Of a DNA stretch of 64,000 bases, positions 35,214 through 44,545 are shown in pieces; the stretch's first letter is position 1; each line of letters opens with the position of its first letter. The DNA comes from Bacillota bacterium (GTDB lineage: Bacteria; Bacillota; UBA4882; UBA8346). The notes beneath the pieces are model-generated. The model worked only from the letters and a program-made list of their open reading frames with translations, was not told the origin of the DNA and ran no database searches. The stretch spans positions 1 through 64,000 of the forward strand of contig JAEZCE010000001.1 of the NCBI GenBank assembly GCA_023429995.1. The letters are read 5' to 3'. Both the position numbers and the translations under genes were made by a program.

Positions 35214-35972
35214 TCATTCCTGCCGATACCCTGGATTGTAATATCGCGGTTTGCCCTTCGACTTGTTCCCATATTCAATGGCTTCTTTGGGACAGGAACA
35301 GATACAGGCCATGCAATGGGTGCAATTTTTCTCCCATTGAGGTTTCCCATCGGCGATTTCTATATTGTTTAAGGGACACACCTTGGCGCATTTGCCGCAG
35401 CCGGTGCAGGAATCGGTTGGATAAAATCCATTGGCGCTCACATATAAAAAATAAAACAGGGGATTTAATATCATACTTTTAAGTCTGCCGCCCAGTGTAA
35501 TTTTTTCCTCCGAAAGAGGCTGCCCGTTTTTGATGCATTCCGCAATGTCAATAATTTGCGGAGTGGCCTTATTGATAATTCCAGCCGCCTCCGCTTGGTC
35601 AGGTACATCAAACATCGCAATATAGTTTTCGGGCATAATGACCGTAGCAAATCCCCGAAAATCAAAACCCTTCTCAGCACAAAGTTTCTTGGTGTAATGT
35701 ACGGCATTATTTGTTTCAGTACCACAAGTTAAGATAAAATATGCTTGATTGTTTCCAGAAAAGCGAACCTCCCGGATATAGTTCTCTACGATTCTCGGTA
35801 TCCTCCAGGCATAGGTGGGACAGACAAATACATACGGCTCATCGGATTTGAGGATTTCTCTGCTTCCATTTTTCAGAACTTTATTAATGGAAACCATTTT
35901 ATCGCCAGTTACTTTCCCTATTATCTGCGCCGTATAATAACTGTTGCCAGTGCCACTGAAATACAAAATCAT
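35214..35972 (-). CDS. EFR1-type flavodoxin-ferredoxin fusion
   Basis: 252 aa from ATG 35972 (AGAGGTG upstream). The N-terminal flavodoxin-like domain begins ILYFSGTGNSYYTAQIIGK, binding FMN phosphate. The C-terminal part has two 4Fe-4S clusters (CTGCGKCAKVCP at about 190 and CTHCMACICSCP at about 218). Proteins of this class (EFR1) are anaerobic electron carriers of unknown pathway. The gene follows an ArsR-type regulator, with a shared CATATATGCAC motif before both. Confidence 0.9.
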   Translation of the reverse strand: MILYFSGTGNSYYTAQIIGKVTGDKMVSINKVLKNGSREILKSDEPYVFVCPTYAWRIPRIVENYIREVRFSGNNQAYFILTCGTETNNAVHYTKKLCAEKGFDFRGFATVIMPENYIAMFDVPDQAEAAGIINKATPQIIDIAECIKNGQPLSEEKITLGGRLKSMILNPLFYFLYVSANGFYPTDSCTGCGKCAKVCPLNNIEIADGKPQWEKNCTHCMACICSCPKEAIEYGNKSKGKPRYYNPGYRQE

Positions 35973-36002
35973 GAGAACACCTCTTTTGTTTGTTTTAATG
36001 CC

Positions 36003-36013
36003 CATATATGCAC
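36003..36013. promoter_or_regulatory. CATATATGCAC motif before the EFR1 gene
   Basis: The 11-mer CATATATGCAC recurs exactly at 36424-36434, upstream of the ArsR-type gene. It is a probable binding site for that regulator. Confidence 0.5.
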
Positions 36014-36058
36014 TAATACCTTAAACAAAAATGGCACTTCCGCCCTTTTTGTTCATAA

Positions 36059-36394
36059 TTAAAGTTGTAATATTTGCATAAGCCGTTTAAGATTTTGGGT
36101 GGTTTCTTCAAATTTGTGAATGATCAAGTTACAGTTGAGCTCATAAAAAATATACCGGTTGACTTTGGTTTTGCTGACGATTCCCAAACGATTTAATAAC
36201 TCTAAATGCCTTGAAATAACCGACCGATCTTGGGTGAAGTTTTCCGCAATTTCACTGATATTTTTCTTGCCATGACTGGCAAGGAAAACAATGATTTCAC
36301 TTCTTACCGGATCAAACAGCGCTTTATAAAAATCAAAATCAATACTATCTTGAATATAATTATCGGATGCCAAGGGGTTAGGTTCGCTTCCCAT
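36059..36394 (-). CDS. ArsR-family HTH regulator
   Basis: 111 aa. Winged helix at about 25-85 (LFDPVRSEIIVFLASHGKKNISEIAENFTQDRSVISRHLELLNRLGIVSKTKVNRYIFYEL). No Cys-based metal site is present in the recognition helix, so it may sense something other than metal. It is transcribed towards the EFR1-type gene and shares an exact upstream motif with it, so it probably controls the pair. Confidence 0.88.
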   Translation of the reverse strand: MGSEPNPLASDNYIQDSIDFDFYKALFDPVRSEIIVFLASHGKKNISEIAENFTQDRSVISRHLELLNRLGIVSKTKVNRYIFYELNCNLIIHKFEETTQNLKRLMQILQL

Positions 36395-36410
36395 TTTTTC
36401 CCTCCTATTT

Positions 36411-36434
36411 TATTATATGTGCGCATATATGCAC
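36411..36434 (-). promoter_or_regulatory. Probable operator of the ArsR-type gene
   Basis: An imperfect palindrome TATATGTGCGCATATATGC containing the CATATATGCAC copy (36424-36434). Confidence 0.5.
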
Positions 36435-36475
36435 GTGTCAATCATTTTTTTGTTGGGTCCGATCATCACCTTAGA

Positions 36476-36518
36476 AAATAAAAAAGGGCTATTGTGCTTT
36501 ACTCGCATGATAGCCCTT
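36476..36518 (-). terminator. Intrinsic terminator of glmS
   Basis: Stem AAGGGCTAT with ATAGCCCTT, followed by TTTTTTATTT on the minus strand. Confidence 0.8.
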
Positions 36519-36588
36519 CAACTTTATTTAACAGTCACTAACTTTTTAACCCGATCAAACGGCCAAATTGATCCAGTTTACCTCTATC

Positions 36589-38418
36589 TCACTCCACCGT
36601 CACGCTCTTGGCCAGATTCCTCGGCTTATCCACGTCGCACCCTCTGGCTTTGGCCGCGTAATAGGCGAACAATTGCAGCGGCACCACCGACAGGATCGGG
36701 GTCAACATGGAATGGGTCACCGGGATATGGATCACGTAATCCACCGACTTAGCGATCTCGTGATCGCCGGCCACCGCCAAAGCTACCACCGTCGCCTCTC
36801 TGGCCTTTACCTCTTTAATGTTGCTAATCATTTTATCATACAGTTCCGGCTGGGTCGCCAGGGCGAAAACCGGTACCCCTTCCACAATCAACGCCAACGT
36901 GCCGTGTTTTAACTCCCCTGCGGCATACGCCTCGGCATGGATGTATGAAATTTCCTTCAACTTCAATGCTCCTTCCAAGGATACCGCGTAGTCCAGCCCC
37001 CGGCCGATGAAGAAAATATCCTCGCAACCCTTGAAGTCTTCGGCGAATTCTTTGATTTTGGTCTCGGTATTTAAGACTTTATCAATTTGTCTGGGCAAAT
37101 GCACCATCGCTTCCACCATGCCGACCCGCTCGTTTTGGGAAATGGTTCCCCGGTGTTGTGCCAGGAAAATGGCTAATAAATACAACGATAACAACTGGGT
37201 GGTATAGGCTTTGGTGGAGGCGACCGCGATTTCCGGACCAGCCATGGTCAGGATCAGGTCATCGGCCTCCCGGGCCACCGAGCTGCCTACCACATTGGTG
37301 ATGGCCAGCACCCGCGAGCCCAGCCGTTTGGCTTCCCGTAAACCCGCTAGTGTGTCGGCGGTTTCACCGGATTGAGAAATAATAACCGTCAGCGATTTCG
37401 GGCTAATCATCGGGTCCCGGTAGCGGAACTCCGAGGCCACTTCCACCTCCACCGGAATCCGGGCCAGCTTTTCAATGAGATATTTACCGACCATTCCGGC
37501 GTGATAGGCCGTACCGCAGGCCACGATCTGGATTTTCTCCAGATCCGCGATTTCCCGGGCTTCCAATTTAACCTCCGGCAACTGAACTCTCATTTCCACC
37601 TGGTCGACCTTGCCGGCCAAAGTATCCCGTACCGCCTTGGACTGTTCATGAATCTCCTTGATCATGAAGTCCTCGTAACCGCCCTTTTCAGCCGCGGAAA
37701 TGTCCCACTCCACATGGTAAACTTCTTTGTGGCGCTCGCTACCACTGAAATCGAAAACCTGTACTTCCTCCGCGGTGATGGTCGCCATTTCCCCGTCTTC
37801 CAAAATATAAATCTCCCGGGTGTAAGGAAGCACCGCCGGAATGTCGGAAGCCACAAAATTCTCTTTTTTGCCAAGGCCGATAATCAAAGGGCTGGCCTTC
37901 CGGGCCACCACGATTTGGTCCGGGTTTTCATCGCAGATCACTACCAGGGCGAAGGAACCTTCCACTTTCGCCAGGGCGGTCCGGACGGCGGCAGCCAAAT
38001 CCCCCTGGTAATACTCTTCAATTAAGTGGGGTAACACTTCGGTATCGGTTTCCGAATTGAAGATATGCCCTTTTTCCTGCAACCATTCCTTGAGGCCCAT
38101 ATAATTCTCAATAATGCCGTTATGGACCACCGAGATCTTTTGATTGCAGTCATAGTGCGGATGGGCATTCCGTTCCGAAGGCCGGCCGTGAGTGGCCCAC
38201 CGGGTATGGCCGATTCCCAGCGTCCCCATTAATTTGATCTCGGCCAGTTTTTCCTCGATTTTATTCAGCCGCCCCACCGTCTTGCAGGAATTCAATTTTC
38301 CCTGATTATAGATGGTAACCCCCGCGGAATCATATCCCCGGTATTCCAAACGTTTCAAACCCGACAATAAAACCGGAACCGCTTCCTGTTCGCCAATATA
38401 TCCAACAATACCACACAT
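36589..38418 (-). CDS. glmS: Glutamine-fructose-6-phosphate aminotransferase GlmS
   Basis: 609 aa. It makes glucosamine 6-phosphate from fructose 6-phosphate and glutamine, the entry step to cell-wall amino sugars. The N-terminal MCGIVGYIG has the catalytic Cys after Met removal. The glutaminase domain (about 1-240) is followed by two SIS domains with SQSGETADT near 350 and a C-terminal KPRNLAKSVTVE. Ribosome site AGGAGG. It is preceded by a long leader with a glmS ribozyme, so expression should be shut off by glucosamine 6-phosphate. Confidence 0.97.
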   Translation of the reverse strand: MCGIVGYIGEQEAVPVLLSGLKRLEYRGYDSAGVTIYNQGKLNSCKTVGRLNKIEEKLAEIKLMGTLGIGHTRWATHGRPSERNAHPHYDCNQKISVVHNGIIENYMGLKEWLQEKGHIFNSETDTEVLPHLIEEYYQGDLAAAVRTALAKVEGSFALVVICDENPDQIVVARKASPLIIGLGKKENFVASDIPAVLPYTREIYILEDGEMATITAEEVQVFDFSGSERHKEVYHVEWDISAAEKGGYEDFMIKEIHEQSKAVRDTLAGKVDQVEMRVQLPEVKLEAREIADLEKIQIVACGTAYHAGMVGKYLIEKLARIPVEVEVASEFRYRDPMISPKSLTVIISQSGETADTLAGLREAKRLGSRVLAITNVVGSSVAREADDLILTMAGPEIAVASTKAYTTQLLSLYLLAIFLAQHRGTISQNERVGMVEAMVHLPRQIDKVLNTETKIKEFAEDFKGCEDIFFIGRGLDYAVSLEGALKLKEISYIHAEAYAAGELKHGTLALIVEGVPVFALATQPELYDKMISNIKEVKAREATVVALAVAGDHEIAKSVDYVIHIPVTHSMLTPILSVVPLQLFAYYAAKARGCDVDKPRNLAKSVTVE

Positions 38419-38445
38419 GATAAATTCCTCCTGATCATAAAATAA

Positions 38446-38477
38446 CCGATCTTCCTAAGAATTTCACAGAAGATCGG
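38446..38477 (-). terminator. Hairpin just upstream of glmS
   Basis: Stem CCGATCTTC with GAAGATCGG, followed on the minus strand by TTATTTTATG, 28 bp before the glmS ATG. It could be a terminator, attenuator or mRNA-stability hairpin at the 3' end of the leader. Confidence 0.5.
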
Positions 38478-39019
38478 CTCTCATAAAAATATATTTCATT
38501 AAAAATGTTTTGCCCCGCATTAAGGTTAAGGCAAACTTCCAGTATAAGTTGACGTATGACAATAATATCCCCATGGGTATTATCATAGCAACCCGGTAGA
38601 TACCTGTATAGATTTTCGTTCGCCAAATTCTTACAAATCTGCGAAACACCTATACTTTTCCACAAAAATTTATACTTCGTTATCGGACAACGCGAAGAAA
38701 TCCAAGCCTATATCGATTTAACGCGCATATTCCACGCGCCACGAACCCTTCCTCTCAGAAGCGGAAAAATAGTCCATAGAAAGAGCAACCGCGAACTCAT
38801 AAAGTTCGAAGGCTCTACCCGCCTAAAAGAATTTTGCTCCCTAAGGCATCGCTCCCTCTCCCACACTAGATGGAGAGCAAGAGAGGGGTTTTGACCGCAA
38901 TTGTCCTCATGAACCGAAGGTAAAAATACTTACACGGATCCCTTCATTAAAGAGACTCGTTTCGAACTCTTCTTTTATGGCCAATCTGCTTGTGAAAGCA
39001 GATCAATATTCAATTCACT
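38478..39019 (-). other. Long leader between glmS ribozyme and glmS
   Basis: About 540 nt with no supported gene. It contains several complementary segments and a motif AGCGATGCCT (minus strand) that also occurs inside the ribozyme 3' part. Function unknown. Confidence 0.45.
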
Positions 39020-39221
39020 AAAGCCTTATTGTCCCAGGCATCGCTGCCGGATTTGTCAGGCCTTTAACGATGGTGTTTCACCGGAGGTCACCCGCCGATT
39101 CATGAAATGTACGGATTACTTGCGGAAAATACATTCCATTTCCGAGATCCCTCTCCTCGTCTACCCCGAATCCAATGGTTTTCTCAACCGACCGCAAAGA
39201 TTCAATTCAGGGTCCTGGCGC
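39020..39221 (-). ncRNA. glmS ribozyme/riboswitch
   Basis: On the minus strand the signature AGCGCCAG lies at 39222-39215, with expected self-cleavage 5' of the G at 39221. Further on come GACGAGGAG (about 39160), TCGGCGGGTGACCTCCGGT (about 39095-39077) and the GAAACACC/AAAGGCC P3-P4 region. These match the core of the glmS ribozyme, which uses glucosamine 6-phosphate as cofactor to cleave the mRNA. The P2a region seems enlarged. The 3' boundary is approximate. Confidence 0.85.
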
Positions 39222-39514
39222 TAAATCATCATATTTTCGCTATGCCCTTTTTCTTCATTCTCATCCCCTTTTGAAATAGTGGTACATCCTACCCTCCTTT
39301 TGTTCAATATGAGATCATTGTAGCACAAAACCGCCGAAAAATAAATATTCGAATCGGCCGCAAATTCTTCCCAGTCTGAGATCCCGTGGAGCTGGAACCC
39401 GGATATCTGATGAACCGCCGACTTTGATGGTTCCGTAACAAAAAATTCCCGGAATGTTCAATCGGCGGATACAAAAATCCACCCGCCGATAGCCGTGAAA
39501 TTATAATCCCCCGG
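39222..39514 (-). promoter_or_regulatory. glmM-glmS intergenic region with promoter and mini-ORF
   Basis: An extended -10 (TGCTACAAT on the minus strand, hexamer 39317-39322) could start the glmS leader. About 25 nt later, AAAGGAGGG precedes an 8-codon ORF (39287-39261, MYHYFKRG). A hairpin pairs 39461-39468 with 39483-39490 just after glmM. Confidence 0.5.
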
Positions 39515-40864
39515 TCACCCTTGTTCCTTCTGGATGACGCCGGCGATCTTGCCGACCCATTGTTTCAACTGGTCCTCATCAGGACCTTCAGCCATCACCC
39601 GAATCAAAGGTTCGGTCCCGGAAGCCCTGACAAACACGCGGCCCTCGCCTTTCAGAGCCTCTTCAGCCTCACTCACGGCACCCTTAATTTGGGGATTGCT
39701 ATCCCAGCCCTCTTTTTTGGCTACCCGCACGTTTTCTAGGACCTGCGGGAAACGCTCCATTTGCGCGGATAATTCCGATAACTTCTTTTTGGACTGGACC
39801 ACCACTGCCAGCAATTGCAAGGCGGTTAAAATTCCATCCCCGGTGGTATTTTTCTCAAGGAATATAATATGGCCCGACTGCTCTCCGCCCAAGACTAATT
39901 GATTTTCCCGGAGGGCTTCCAATACATAACGGTCGCCGTTAGCCGTAATCACCACGTCGGCCTGGTTTTTCCTGAATGCCTGGACCAGTCCTAAATTCGA
40001 ATAAACCGTTACCGCTACTTTCCGGTTGCGGAGCGCGCCCCGCCTCAATAAGTCGAGACCGCAAACGGTAATGATCTGGTCCCCGTCCACCAGACGCCCC
40101 TTCTCATCCACCGCAATCACCCGGTCGGCGTCTCCGTCATGGGCGATACCGACATGAGCCCCGCTGGCGGTGACTTCTTTTTGGAGAATGCCGGGATGGG
40201 TTGAACCGCATTTTACATTAATGCGGCTGCCGTCGTTAATGGCATGAAGCGGGATAACTTCCGCGCCCAGCCTCTTTAAAACTTTCGGCGCCAGATCATA
40301 CGACGCTCCGAACCCGCAGTCAACGACAACCCGCAATCCTTTTAAATCAACATCGATACTGTTGGCCAAAAATTCCTCGTACAGATGGACGCTCTCGCAA
40401 GAATCGCTAATCCGGCCGACTCCAACACCTACCGGCAATTGCAAATTTTTCAACTGATTTCTATAGATATCCTCAATCTTATCCTCAACTTCATCGGTTA
40501 ACTTAAAACCCTGGTGATCGAAAAACTTGATCCCGTTATCCTCCACCGGATTATGGGAAGCTGAAATCATTACTCCCGCCTGAGGATTTAGATTACGGCA
40601 TAAAAAAGCCACGCCCGGTGTGGGGATAATGCCAAGTTTGATCACATCCACGCCCACTGCGGTAATTCCCGCCGCCAGAGCAGCCTCCAACATATCCCCG
40701 GATACCCGGGTATCCTTCCCGATAATGATTTTCGGGCGTTCATCCGAATCTCCATTCCCTTTAAAATAAAGCCCTGCTGCTTGTCCAAGTCCGAAAGCCA
40801 ATTCGGCAGTCAAACTTTGATTGGCCACTCCCCGGACTCCATCCGTGCCGAACAACCGCGCCAT
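39515..40864 (-). CDS. glmM: Phosphoglucosamine mutase GlmM
   Basis: 449 aa. It interconverts glucosamine 6- and 1-phosphate for UDP-GlcNAc synthesis. The phosphoserine loop GVMISASHNP has the active Ser near residue 103. The metal loop HDGDADR, the sugar loop GGEQSGHI and the phosphate loop RASGTEPLIRVM are all present. Strong AGGAGG ribosome site. It lies between the FAD dehydrogenase and glmS in the cdaA-glmM-glmS order usual for Firmicutes. Confidence 0.97.
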   Translation of the reverse strand: MARLFGTDGVRGVANQSLTAELAFGLGQAAGLYFKGNGDSDERPKIIIGKDTRVSGDMLEAALAAGITAVGVDVIKLGIIPTPGVAFLCRNLNPQAGVMISASHNPVEDNGIKFFDHQGFKLTDEVEDKIEDIYRNQLKNLQLPVGVGVGRISDSCESVHLYEEFLANSIDVDLKGLRVVVDCGFGASYDLAPKVLKRLGAEVIPLHAINDGSRINVKCGSTHPGILQKEVTASGAHVGIAHDGDADRVIAVDEKGRLVDGDQIITVCGLDLLRRGALRNRKVAVTVYSNLGLVQAFRKNQADVVITANGDRYVLEALRENQLVLGGEQSGHIIFLEKNTTGDGILTALQLLAVVVQSKKKLSELSAQMERFPQVLENVRVAKKEGWDSNPQIKGAVSEAEEALKGEGRVFVRASGTEPLIRVMAEGPDEDQLKQWVGKIAGVIQKEQG

Positions 40865-40934
40865 TTCAATTCCTCCTAAAATGATGTCATTGCTTACTGG
40901 TAACTCTCACGCACTTACCCAATCACTCACTCAC

Positions 40935-42578
40935 TCACATATCCAACTTACTAACGATTGCCTCCGCCGTTTTCCAACCATCCAGAGCCGAGCTGATAAT
41001 GCCCCCGGCGTAACCCGCGCCTTCTCCGACCGGGTAAATTCCCGTTATATTTTGGGCTTCCCGTGACTCATCCCGGAAAATCCTTACTGGAGCGGAAGTT
41101 CTGGTTTCAACTCCTGTTAAGACGGCCTCCGGCCAATCAAATCCCTTGATCTTCCGGCCGAAATACAAGATTCCGTCGGCGATGGCCTCACAAATATCAC
41201 CCGGCAACAAATTCCACAAGTTTGCCGGAAGATAACCCGGTAAATAGCTGGGTTTTAATTGTGAAAATTCTTGGGAACCCTTGTGATGTAAAAAATCGCC
41301 TACTTTTTGAACCGGGGCGGAATAATCAGATCCTCCCAGTTGAAAGGCTTTTCGCTCCAAATTTCTTTGAAAATCAATTCCGGCCAAGACCGAGTCTTTT
41401 TCGGACAGATACCCAAAATCCTTGGGGCCGACAGTGACGATAATCGCCGCATTGGCAATGCCGCTATCCCTTGCTTGATAACTCATGCCGTTGGTGACTA
41501 CCGCTTCCGTTTCCGAAGTAGCGCCCACCACCACACCGCCGGGGCACATGCAAAAGCTGTAAACCCCCCGGCCGCTGGAGGGATGCTGGTAAGTCAGATG
41601 ATATTCTGCCGGACCCAACCGGGGATGCACGGCCCACTGACCGTACTGGGCTTTATTAATCAAATCCTGGGGGTGTTCGATCCGGAGACCGACCGCAAAA
41701 GGCTTCGGGAGCAAACGGAGGCCTTTTCGAACCAAAAGTTCGTAAGTGTCCCGGGAACTATTCCCAATAGCCAAAAGCATCTTGTCGGTTTCAATGATCG
41801 TTTGGTCATTGACGGTGAGGGATTGCAGACGGTTTCCGCTCAATCTAAAATCCGTCAAACAGCTCCGGAAATGAATTTCTCCTCCATAATCTATGATTCT
41901 CTCCTGTAACTTGGTTACAACTTCCCGCAGCAGATCGGTGCCGATATGAGGATACTGCCAGTAAAGTATCTCCGGAGGCCCTCCGCATTTTACCAACCAT
42001 CCTAATATCTGAGGCAAAGCGGGGTCCTTCACCCGCGTCATCAATTTACCGTCGGAAAATGTCCCGGCCCCGCCTATCCCATATTGGATATTGGAATCGG
42101 GATCGAGAACCCTGTCTTTCCAGAAAAGATTTACTTTCTGGATTCGTTCATCCAGTCCATCTCCGCGTTCGATGATAATCGGCCGTAACCCGGAGGAAGA
42201 AAGTTTTAGTCCGGCAAAAAGACCGGCCGGCCCAGCCCCAACAATAACCGGTCTTGATGGGCACTGTATTTTCTTCCGGAAGACGCCGGGATGAATATCG
42301 GATTTGGGAATGGATGGCGGCGACAGTGGCTGCGCCACGGTCAAATTGGGGTGGCGCTTGAATACCGACTCCAGTTCATACTCGTTATCATCGGTTTCAA
42401 AAAGCAGGGTGTAAATGAAGAAAATCTCGTTTTTATGGCGCGCATCCAACGATTTATGTTGAATCGCCAGATTCTTAATCCTGCCGGCCGGAATTTCCAA
42501 TCCTGCCGCCAGCTTGCTCTTAAGCTGATCTTCCGGAACCTCAAGACCGATCTTCAGTTGGTTGTACTTTAACCACAT
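40935..42578 (-). CDS. FAD-dependent dehydrogenase (COG2509-like)
   Basis: 547 aa. An N-terminal domain of about 95 aa is followed by the FAD-binding VIVGAGPAGLFAGLKLSSSGL (shown as the Rossmann start near residue 105). A GIGGAGTFSDGKLMTR segment and a C-terminal YPVGEGAGYAGGIISSALDG follow. This large uncharacterised family is cytoplasmic and widespread in Firmicutes. It sits where cdaR is normally found, 4 bp downstream of cdaA, so it is co-translated with the c-di-AMP synthase. Substrate unknown. Confidence 0.85.
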   Translation of the reverse strand: MWLKYNQLKIGLEVPEDQLKSKLAAGLEIPAGRIKNLAIQHKSLDARHKNEIFFIYTLLFETDDNEYELESVFKRHPNLTVAQPLSPPSIPKSDIHPGVFRKKIQCPSRPVIVGAGPAGLFAGLKLSSSGLRPIIIERGDGLDERIQKVNLFWKDRVLDPDSNIQYGIGGAGTFSDGKLMTRVKDPALPQILGWLVKCGGPPEILYWQYPHIGTDLLREVVTKLQERIIDYGGEIHFRSCLTDFRLSGNRLQSLTVNDQTIIETDKMLLAIGNSSRDTYELLVRKGLRLLPKPFAVGLRIEHPQDLINKAQYGQWAVHPRLGPAEYHLTYQHPSSGRGVYSFCMCPGGVVVGATSETEAVVTNGMSYQARDSGIANAAIIVTVGPKDFGYLSEKDSVLAGIDFQRNLERKAFQLGGSDYSAPVQKVGDFLHHKGSQEFSQLKPSYLPGYLPANLWNLLPGDICEAIADGILYFGRKIKGFDWPEAVLTGVETRTSAPVRIFRDESREAQNITGIYPVGEGAGYAGGIISSALDGWKTAEAIVSKLDM

Positions 42579-42581
42579 CGA

Positions 42582-43403
42582 TTAAACCTCGGTTTTCTTC
42601 ACAGAAACTTTTTTCTCCATGGGGACTTTGGTTTGAACCGGTTGAATCAACTCTTTCAAGCGGTATTTTAGGCGCTCGCTGCTGTAACCGGGTTCTAATG
42701 TCCCGTTACAAGCCAGGGAGATACTGCCGGTTTCTTCCGATACAATCACCACCAAAGCATCGGTTTGGGCCGATAAACTCAAGCCCGCCCGGTGCCTGCT
42801 GCCAAGTTCCTGAGGAAGGGTTAATTGATTATCCAGCGGCAAAAAACACCCCGCCGACTGAATCCGGCTTCCTTTAATCAAAATCGCCCCATCATGCAAA
42901 GGGGAGTTGGGATAAAAAATTTGTCTAATCATTATTTTGGTCAATTCCGTATCAATGTATGAGCCTGACTCCTTGACGACCATCAAGGGGTCCTCCCGCT
43001 CAAAAACGATTAACGCCCCAACCTTCTCGGCGGACAGGCTATCCAACGCATCTGCAACAATATCGATGCTTTCAACCGCGATCACCGGAGGCTTGATAAA
43101 CCATTTAATGATCGGATTCCGGCTGCCTAAAGTTTCCAAAACCTGTTTCACTTCGTTTTGGAAAATAATCGGCAACGCAACCATCAAAATCAACATAAGC
43201 TGTTCCAGCAGCCAGCTGAACATCACCAAATGAAAATATTTACTGGAGGCATAAACAATAAAGATGATGATCAGCGCATTTAAAAAGAGAAAACCTTTGG
43301 TGCCCCGCATCATTTTGAATAACTGAAAACCAACCATAAACACCAGAAAGAGGTCGAGTATGGTCAAAAAAATATGTTGCGTAAACAAAAAATGAAACAT
43401 CAT
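42582..43403 (-). CDS. cdaA: Diadenylate cyclase CdaA
   Basis: 273 aa membrane enzyme making c-di-AMP from two ATP. Three N-terminal membrane segments (about 10-80) precede the DAC domain, whose motifs DGAILIKG (about 171) and GSRHRAGLS (about 201) are intact. c-di-AMP controls potassium and osmotic balance and binds GlmM-linked regulators. The usual partner gene cdaR (YbbR) is missing next to it. A run of Gs upstream supplies a modest ribosome site. Confidence 0.95.
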   Translation of the reverse strand: MMFHFLFTQHIFLTILDLFLVFMVGFQLFKMMRGTKGFLFLNALIIIFIVYASSKYFHLVMFSWLLEQLMLILMVALPIIFQNEVKQVLETLGSRNPIIKWFIKPPVIAVESIDIVADALDSLSAEKVGALIVFEREDPLMVVKESGSYIDTELTKIMIRQIFYPNSPLHDGAILIKGSRIQSAGCFLPLDNQLTLPQELGSRHRAGLSLSAQTDALVVIVSEETGSISLACNGTLEPGYSSERLKYRLKELIQPVQTKVPMEKKVSVKKTEV

Positions 43404-43505
43404 CAGCCCCCCTGGTCACATCGTTCTCTCGACATGTATTAGACATCTTTATCTAAAATCCTTTTTACCTATATTATGATTATGATGCCAATCCAAGCCA
43501 ATAAA

Positions 43506-43540
43506 AAAGAACTGCATCCCCTAAAAAGAGCCAGTTCCTT
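43506..43540 (-). terminator. Intrinsic terminator of hpt
   Basis: GAACTG and CAGTTC arms followed by TTTTTTATT on the minus strand, between hpt and cdaA. Confidence 0.65.
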
Positions 43541-43574
43541 TATGGACTGCGGCTAATCCCGCAAATTGCCGCTT

Positions 43575-44114
43575 TTATTTTTGATAGACTGCTTCTTTTA
43601 AAATCCCGATATAGGGAAGATTACGATATTTCCCGGCATAATCCAGCCCATATCCCACCACAAACACATTGGGTATTTCAAAACCGTTATAATCCGGTTG
43701 AATATGCATTTTTCTCTGGCTGGGCTTGTCCAGCATCGTGGCGACCTTTAGACTGCCCGGACGGCGCGAGCGCAAATTTTCCAATAAATAATGAAGAGTC
43801 AAACCCGTATCAATAATATCTTCAACAATGATTACATCCCGGTTTTCGATGCCCATATCCAAATCTTTCAAAATCTTCACCGCTCCGCTGGACTTGGTGG
43901 AAGCGCCGTAACTGGAAACCGCCATCAAGTCATACTCCAGCGGCATATCGATGGCCCGTATCAGATCGGCCAAAAAAGGGACTCCCCCTTTTAAAATGCC
44001 CACCAGCACCAAATCTTTACCGCTGTAGTCCCGGCAAATCTCCCGGCCTATTTCTTGAACCCTTTTCCCGATAAGCTCTTTATCGAAAAGGACTTCTTTG
44101 ATATCCTCGTTCAT
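43575..44114 (-). CDS. hpt: Hypoxanthine phosphoribosyltransferase
   Basis: 179 aa from ATG 44114 (44117 also possible; GGAGGG upstream). It salvages hypoxanthine and guanine with PRPP. Motifs: LVGILKGGVPFLADL (about 47), the PRPP loop VIIVEDIIDTGLTL (about 101) and YVVGYGLDYAGKYRNLPYIG near the C-terminus, given here as a span. It is followed by its own terminator, so it is a separate transcription unit from cdaA. Confidence 0.95.
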   Translation of the reverse strand: MNEDIKEVLFDKELIGKRVQEIGREICRDYSGKDLVLVGILKGGVPFLADLIRAIDMPLEYDLMAVSSYGASTKSSGAVKILKDLDMGIENRDVIIVEDIIDTGLTLHYLLENLRSRRPGSLKVATMLDKPSQRKMHIQPDYNGFEIPNVFVVGYGLDYAGKYRNLPYIGILKEAVYQK

Positions 44115-44180
44115 CATAACCCTCCCGAAGTTGTATAAATAAATATTACTCTCTCGGGCAGGCAGTGTCAAGAAGAAGAA

Positions 44181-44352
44181 CCTCACCCGCGCCTTCATTG
44201 GAAGGCACACCCTCTCCTAATGATGACGATCAGAAGAAGCCGGTTCAAGGAGAGGGTACTAAGTATAAAGTGTTAAGTTTTCGACCGTTCTCCCCTCTCC
44301 GTGATCCAACTCCCTGAATCACCTTCTCCCGGAGAGGGGCCGAGGGTCAATG
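44181..44352. repeat. 165-bp repeat, copy 1 (degenerate)
   Basis: It begins CCTCACCCGCGCC and contains the ACCCTCTCCT, AAGGAGAGGGT and CTTCTCCCGGAGAGGGGCC blocks found in the copies at 47971 and 48153. Its right end has drifted. Confidence 0.75.
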
Positions 44353-44451
44353 TCATCAAGCTAAGCATCCATAAATAGGAAATGGTTAAAAATCCTTTAT
44401 GCTCATTCTGTCAACCCAGACCTGAAGTTCTGGGCTAGGCCTTAAAAATCA

Positions 44452-44545
44452 TTCTAAACCCCGGACAAGCCGGGCTGGGTTGTGCTTTTAAGCTGCGTGT
44501 AAAAACACGACACCGAGGCCTGAAAGGCCTTTAGAACGTTTTTTA
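44452..44545 (+). other. Multi-hairpin segment ending in a U-run
   Basis: Outer stem TTCTAAA (44452-44458) with TTTAGAA (44530-44536) encloses CCCGG/CCGGG, GTGT/ACAC and AGGCCT hairpins, then CGTTTTTTAA. It could be a small structured RNA with its own terminator, or decayed repeat sequence. Confidence 0.3.

Noticed and set aside
36417..36752. Plus-strand frames over the glmS 3' end
   Set aside because: They lie antisense to an unambiguous glmS gene and its terminator.
38435..38665. Short minus-strand frames in the glmS leader
   Set aside because: They overlap the late hairpin and lack ribosome sites.
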